Origin: Carya illinoinensis
Taxonomy: Eukaryota > Streptophyta > Magnoliopsida > Fagales > Juglandaceae
Direction: 5' to 3'
Assembly: GCF_018687715.1 (NCBI RefSeq)
Contig: NC_056752.1
Coordinates: forward strand, 52,422,653-52,486,652
DNA length: 64,000 nucleotides
Shown: piece by piece, positions 59,623-64,000 of the stretch
How positions within the stretch are numbered: position 1 is the first letter of the stretch
How the letters are laid out: every line of letters begins with the position of its first letter
Translations under genes and position numbers: made by a program
Notes under the pieces: model-generated
Seen by the model: the letters and a program-made list of their open reading frames with translations, nothing else
Database searches by the model: none
What the model was told of the DNA's origin: nothing

Positions 59623-60182
59623 TATCCGCGTTATAACTTATATATAGGGCCTAAAAACCGTACTGATTATTTGGTTGATCACCAAAGAGGGTATGAATAT
59701 TCTTAAATTAAAAAACAAATTAATTTGATCTGTACCCCAATCCCTGATTCCCTATGACCTCTGTTCAGTAATTTATTCCCTGACTTACCAAGATTATCCT
59801 GTCCAAAATATACATATAAACATAAGTTACGTGTGTTTTTCTTCATAATTTTCATCATTTTAAATTAATTAATTACCAAAAAAAATAACTTTTTCCATTA
59901 CCTAAATTTGTAGCAAAACATACAAAATATATAGCTAATAAATAATTGCGATATAATTTATATTTTTTATAAAAAATTTAAGTGACACAAAAAAATTATT
60001 TATCTTATAATTATTTGATTGTACCTTAACAAAATGGAATAATCGGTTTTGATGCTTTTGTACCTGGTATTAATATACTCGCAACTTGACTTGGTTAAAA
60101 ATAAAAAAGGGTCGATGCAGCACAACTCGTGGGGCCTAACCTTGCGTTTTTTATGCTAATGGAATTGAAGGCAACGTTCTGC

Positions 60183-60378
60183 TTGCTTGGCAGATTTTTT
60201 AAATGAAAATTTTGAATTTTAAGATTAAATATTAAAATATTATAATTATTTTAAGATTTAAAAAAATAAAAAAAATTATTTATTTATTATATTTTGTATA
60301 AAAATTTAAAAAAATTGTAATAATAAAATGAGAATTTTATATTTAAAATAAAAATTCTTTTTAACCAAACAGTACCTA
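60183..60378. mobile_element. AT-rich MITE-like element, copy 3, diverged
   Basis: Has the reverse-complement signature of the family seen at 14172 and 52452 (ACCAAACAG at one end, ATTTTGTATAAAAATTTAAA inside). Assignment is by eye only. Confidence 0.4.
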
Positions 60379-61670
60379 AGTATTCCCCCAAACATTAGTC
60401 GATTGATTCAGACATAAATGCTCATGACCAAAAGGAAAAAATCATTTAGTTCATGCATGCCAGCTCCTTTCTTCGTTTCTATGTGGCAAATATTTTACTA
60501 TACGCACTTTATGCTAAACTTATATTATATATCGAGGTTTTACTGTAAGAAACTGTTCAAATATTTTAATTCAGAGATAATGATATATTTTTAAGATTTT
60601 TCCTTTTCTCAAGATATAATATTAAAGAATAATAGTAGGTGGTGTGCCTATGGGGTAGGCTTGTGTAGCTTGCACCAACGAAATTGACATATGGGTTACC
60701 TGACAAATTGTGAAGTAGGTCGACCACATATAAGGAAACAAAATTATAGAAAAAGTAACTTTTTTGTATTAGAAAACAAAAATCAAATGAAAAGATTACT
60801 ATAATTATCTCTTTTCCATAACATGCACGATGTAGCCATGTAAGTCGAGTCCAAAATATTTAAGTTATTTAAATGGTCTTAATCTCGAGTGGCTCAGTTG
60901 TTATAATTTATTTTTCATAAATTCATGAAATGGGCTGACGTTTGGACTTTTAATTTGTTTTATAGATTTTGTAGTAGTAAACAGGCCAATATTTTTGTAT
61001 ATAGTTATCGTGTAAGGTTGTATTTAAATAATGAAGTGATATCAGATATATTGTAAATAATAATAAAAAATAATACTATATAATTAAATAGTAGTGAATA
61101 ATAATAATAAATAAATAATAAAATAATAAAATAATTAATCGTATTGAATTATTCTTAGAATACTCTAATGGTACCCAACGGAGTCGAAGACAGATAAAAT
61201 AGAAACTTCTCAATAATTCTCATAATGAAGAATTTTATGACAATTAATTTAGAAATTAAAACCTATAATTTCATCGAGAAGTCAATAAAATAAATAAAAA
61301 ACATTGAGTTTAATGTTGGATTGATATGCGTGTTTAACTCAAAAGAAAAGCAAACTAGAATTAAATCTTCACTAATTTAAAGGAAAACTAGGTATTTGTT
61401 ACAATCACTTAAAGCAAAAATATCTAAATATGACCATTTATATTTTGTTTAAGTTTAATTGCATATAATTTTTTACCATTCACGACAATGTTTACATAAT
61501 GCTTAAGATTATCAACACTCTAATTAAACGATAAAAATATCTCATATTTTATATTAAAGATTTAACCCGAGTCACCGATTACTCTTACTTATTAACGTAT
61601 TAGTATTTATTAACGATGAAATTTTTATCTTTTTAATAATGATCAACTTTACGGCTAGATCGTATCGCAT

Positions 61671-62240
61671 TGTTAGAGCTATGCTTACACATGCAGCGCA
61701 TGCAACCCAAGCAATGTTTACCATTGATGATGGACCACACGCAGCTGGTGAAGAAAGCACTACAGCAAATGTCACACACATGCAATACTGGATGAAATCC
61801 TGCAGAACGTCTACACCCACTAAGCTGCCCACAGCCAACCACCCATTATAGCACGTACAGTGCATGCCATTGTACAGTTCTACCAGCTGTAGTCTTTTCG
61901 TTATTCGAGAATATTTTTTGTATGAACAATGTATATACATTGAGGCTAAACCCTACTGTAAAAGTTAAGAAGAGAAATACCAGTTTTATTACATTGTAAC
62001 GTGGTATCAGAATATTATTAGAACTAACTGTCCACCATGAGTGATTCCTTTCCTCCTCCTCTTTTTTCCTCACCCTCCCTACCAAATCTTTCTCATATTA
62101 TTTCTGTAAAACTCAGTCCTGAGAAGTACTTTCCATGAAAGGTTGTTGGTACCCATCCCGCTCCTCCCTCCAAATCACCAGACAACTCTCATCACCCAGA
62201 GTGCGATGTATGTCAGACTCATGAAAAATTAATTACCAAG
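61671..62240 (+). mobile_element. 5' remnant of a Ty1/Copia element (LTR, PBS, start of gag)
   Basis: An LTR-like block (61671-62001, starting TGTTAGAGCTATGCTTACAC) is followed immediately by TGGTATCAGAA, the initiator tRNA-Met primer-binding site (62002). After 26 bases there is ATG and a gag-like frame (MSDSFPPPLFSS, LSHIISVKLSPEKYFP) that meets a stop within 40 residues. No protease, RT or 3' LTR follows before the next gene, so this is a truncated relic, only about 0.7-1.3 kb upstream of the REC/TSS start. Confidence 0.8.
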
Positions 62241-62738
62241 AAAATCTGTCAAAGAAAATTTACCAAGAAAATCATGACAAATTTAGAAGTCAATAATGGA
62301 GTTGCCAAAGAGATGTTGTATGGGACTTGTAAGGCCGAATTAACGGTCCATTAAAATCAACCCCTCAGTGATGAGGGGATCGTAGGGCCCGTAGGCCCCA
62401 ACATGTGAAAAAACAAAAAATGAACGGCTGCATCATATTGTGCCACGTGTCAGTAACTTAGGGGGTCACCGTTACCCTCACAAACCCCACCAATCTTGTA
62501 TCTGCCCTATGCATGGGTCACCCTCTACTGCTATAAGACGCATCACATGCTTCAGAGAGAGAGGGACAGAGACAGAGAGAGAGGGGAGAGCGTGTTAGCG
62601 AGAAGGAGAGGTCAGGATTCCTCGCAAATCCATAAAGAGGTTATCCTATCTTCTTCATCACCTTTCACAAGATTTTCCCCACTCACACACACTCTTGTGT
62701 CTCGCTCTTTAAAACTCCGCAAATCCTTCTCTCCCCCC

Positions 62739-62780
<42 letters not shown>

Positions 62781-62932
62781 CCCTTCTTCTTCCTCTGTTT
62801 TTCATTGGTTTTCAACGCGGAAGCTGCAATCTTTTTGAAGTTGTCCAATGAATAAATCTGAGATGACTTTCTGAAGCTGGGTCCAAATACAGATTTTTGT
62901 TTTCTTTTTTTGAAGTAAGAAGAGGAGGGAAA
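62241..62932 (+). other. Promoter and leader of the REC/TSS gene
   Basis: A region containing GA-rich (62553-62592) and CT-rich (62735-62777) runs and likely leader sequence, ending at ATG 62933. A frame running through the microsatellites is not a gene. A transcription start cannot be placed. Confidence 0.5.
62741..62777 (+). repeat. CT microsatellite in the REC/TSS leader
   Basis: About 17 CT units, about 155 bases upstream of the start codon, on the sense strand. Confidence 0.9.
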
Positions 62933-63593
62933 ATGGCCCCCAGGTCAGGCAGAGGCAAGGCAAACAAAGCCAAGGCAGAAAGGAAGAAGAAAGAAGAAAA
63001 AGGTCAGATTCCTATTTAAATTACTTATAAAAGAACCTGATTTTTTTTATATCCATTTCTTCAACAGGAAATTAATTTGATTATTAATTCATTTGTCCCT
63101 CTCTTAATTTCTCTTCTCACTCGAGTTTGTGCAGTAGTACCGCCCAGTGTTCTTGACATTACTGTCATCACCCCAAATGATAAACAAGTCATTCTCAAGG
63201 TACACAGTTTTCCGTTCTCTCCTCAGATCCTTTTTTCCCCAAATTTCTTAATATAATTAATTTAGAATGAAAATCTTTGAAGGCTATCTCCACTGACAAG
63301 ATACTGGATGTAAGGAGGCTATTGGCGGCGAACGCAGAGACATGCAACCTCACAAATTATTCTTTGTTTCATGAGGCAAGCACGAGCTTCTATATATCTT
63401 TTGTTTTATTTATTTAGTTATTTGTTCACGAACTTCTTGTTTGCATTTTTCTTAATCTCGCATTTATCGTACAGTAAACTTGCTTTGATTTCAAAGAATT
63501 AAATCTTCCTTGATTTGCAGGTCAAAGGAAAGAGATTGGATAACAGGGTAGAAGTGGTGAGTCTGAAACCATACAGCTTGAGAATGGTTGAAG
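62933..63593 (+). CDS. REC/TSS-family CLU-like TPR protein, N-terminal exons only
   Basis: Four coding exons are in view: 62933-63002, 63135-63199, 63283-63375 and 63521-63593; the gene runs off the right edge. The protein starts [20 protein letters not shown], the basic N-terminus of Arabidopsis REC1-3/TSS, then [19 protein letters not shown] (ubiquitin-like N-terminal domain), [20 protein letters not shown] and [13 protein letters not shown]. Homologues are about 1,400-1,800-residue proteins with CLU and TPR domains; Arabidopsis REC proteins affect chloroplast compartment size. Intron 3 has a GC donor: after ...CATGAG the intron begins GCAAGC (63376) and ends TTTGCAG (63520). All phases agree across the junctions. 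Which REC paralogue it is cannot be decided from this part. Confidence 0.9.
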
Positions 63594-64000
63594 GTAGGTG
63601 GAGCTCCCACACTAGTAATTCAGCATCAACCATTAGTTTGGTCACGTTTTATCACTCATTTATTAATTAATTAAAAGTCATCAATCATGTTCTACGATAT
63701 ATGTTGTACCAAGAAAATCATAAAAACCGAAAGGTTGGTAGGGTTCCAAATTATTTTTACTTTTTAAAAAAGGACACCCTTCCTTGAATATTAAAAAAAA
63801 GGGTTTAAATTGTGGTGTACATCACTAACAAAGAAGTTGAGGGCATGTTTGAAAATATAATTATTTTTAGATATGTTTGCAAAATAGAAAAATGGATTCA
63901 TGTTGGTTTCTATACTATTATTTATTAGATATTATGAGATTCTTTATACATAAATCCATTTGTCATCTGAGGCGAAAACATTTCCCCTTCCTGCCCGGCA
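63594..64000 (+). other. Intron of the REC/TSS gene, incomplete
   Basis: Starts with donor GTAGGT and runs to the window edge without a recognisable next exon. Confidence 0.7.

Larger units (their letters stand above)
58152..61670. other. AT-rich gene-poor region
   Basis: 3.5 kb of mostly AT-rich DNA. It has a 22-base perfect palindrome at 59601-59622 inside a CG-rich island (59545-59640), and a MITE-like block at 60183-60378. Short frames are not credible. A mildly GC-balanced portion at 58200-58620 has no recognisable gene. Confidence 0.55.

Noticed and set aside
62496..62855. 119-residue plus-strand frame upstream of REC/TSS
   Set aside because: Built from GA and CT microsatellites (Arg-Asp and Leu-Ser runs). 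It is leader sequence.

Overview
The window is nuclear DNA of a dicot plant, probably a woody rosid. Evidence: split genes with GT-AG introns, AT-rich intergenic DNA (many poly-A/T tracts), land-plant gene families (DAYSLEEPER, FAR1-related, REC/TSS, plant-type FPG, a MIR396 hairpin), and plant LTR retrotransposons, LINEs, SINEs and MITEs. The transposon set reminded me of Fagales (walnut, hickory, oak), but nothing here proves that.

Layout, left to right. 1-8530: EREX/EREL-type PX-domain gene (minus strand; 3' end beyond the left edge), with a LINE in one intron. 8540-14900: gene-free, AT-rich, with a 3.5-kb solo LTR at 10066-13582 that carries a hairpin-forming tandem array. 15016-15105: MIR396 hairpin (plus). 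15700-17113: two MITEs. 17700-23262: DAYSLEEPER-like domesticated hAT transposase (plus). 24143-26120: HUS1 (minus). 26882-28201: second solo LTR. 28980-31356: Yippee-like gene (minus). 32030-32262: SINE. 33020-36621: FAR1-related, MULE-derived regulator (minus). 37743-43296: plastid-targeted alpha/beta hydrolase (plus). 44315-51757: formamidopyrimidine-DNA glycosylase (minus). 53517-58146: complete Ty1/Copia element with two nonsense codons. 61671-62240: Copia remnant. 62933-right edge: first four coding exons of a REC/TSS (CLU-like) gene (plus).

There is no operon-like organisation; these are separate housekeeping and regulatory genes. Themes seen: (i) two of the genes are host proteins derived from DNA transposases (hAT and MULE); (ii) two act in genome maintenance (HUS1 in the 9-1-1 clamp, FPG in base excision repair); (iii) several leaders carry a CT-rich tract on the sense strand (EREX, YPEL, hydrolase, REC/TSS, and just upstream of MIR396); (iv) introns are the main site of LINE, SINE and tandem-duplication insertion.

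Exon boundaries were read by hand from splice signals, reading-frame continuity and remembered family sequences. Those in the eight protein-coding host genes all join in phase. Boundaries of UTRs, MITEs and the LINE are approximate. I see no credible wholly new multi-gene system. The least ordinary signals are the hairpin array in the large solo LTR, the GC-AG intron in the REC/TSS gene, the MIR396 variant, and the all-transition decay of the Copia LTRs.
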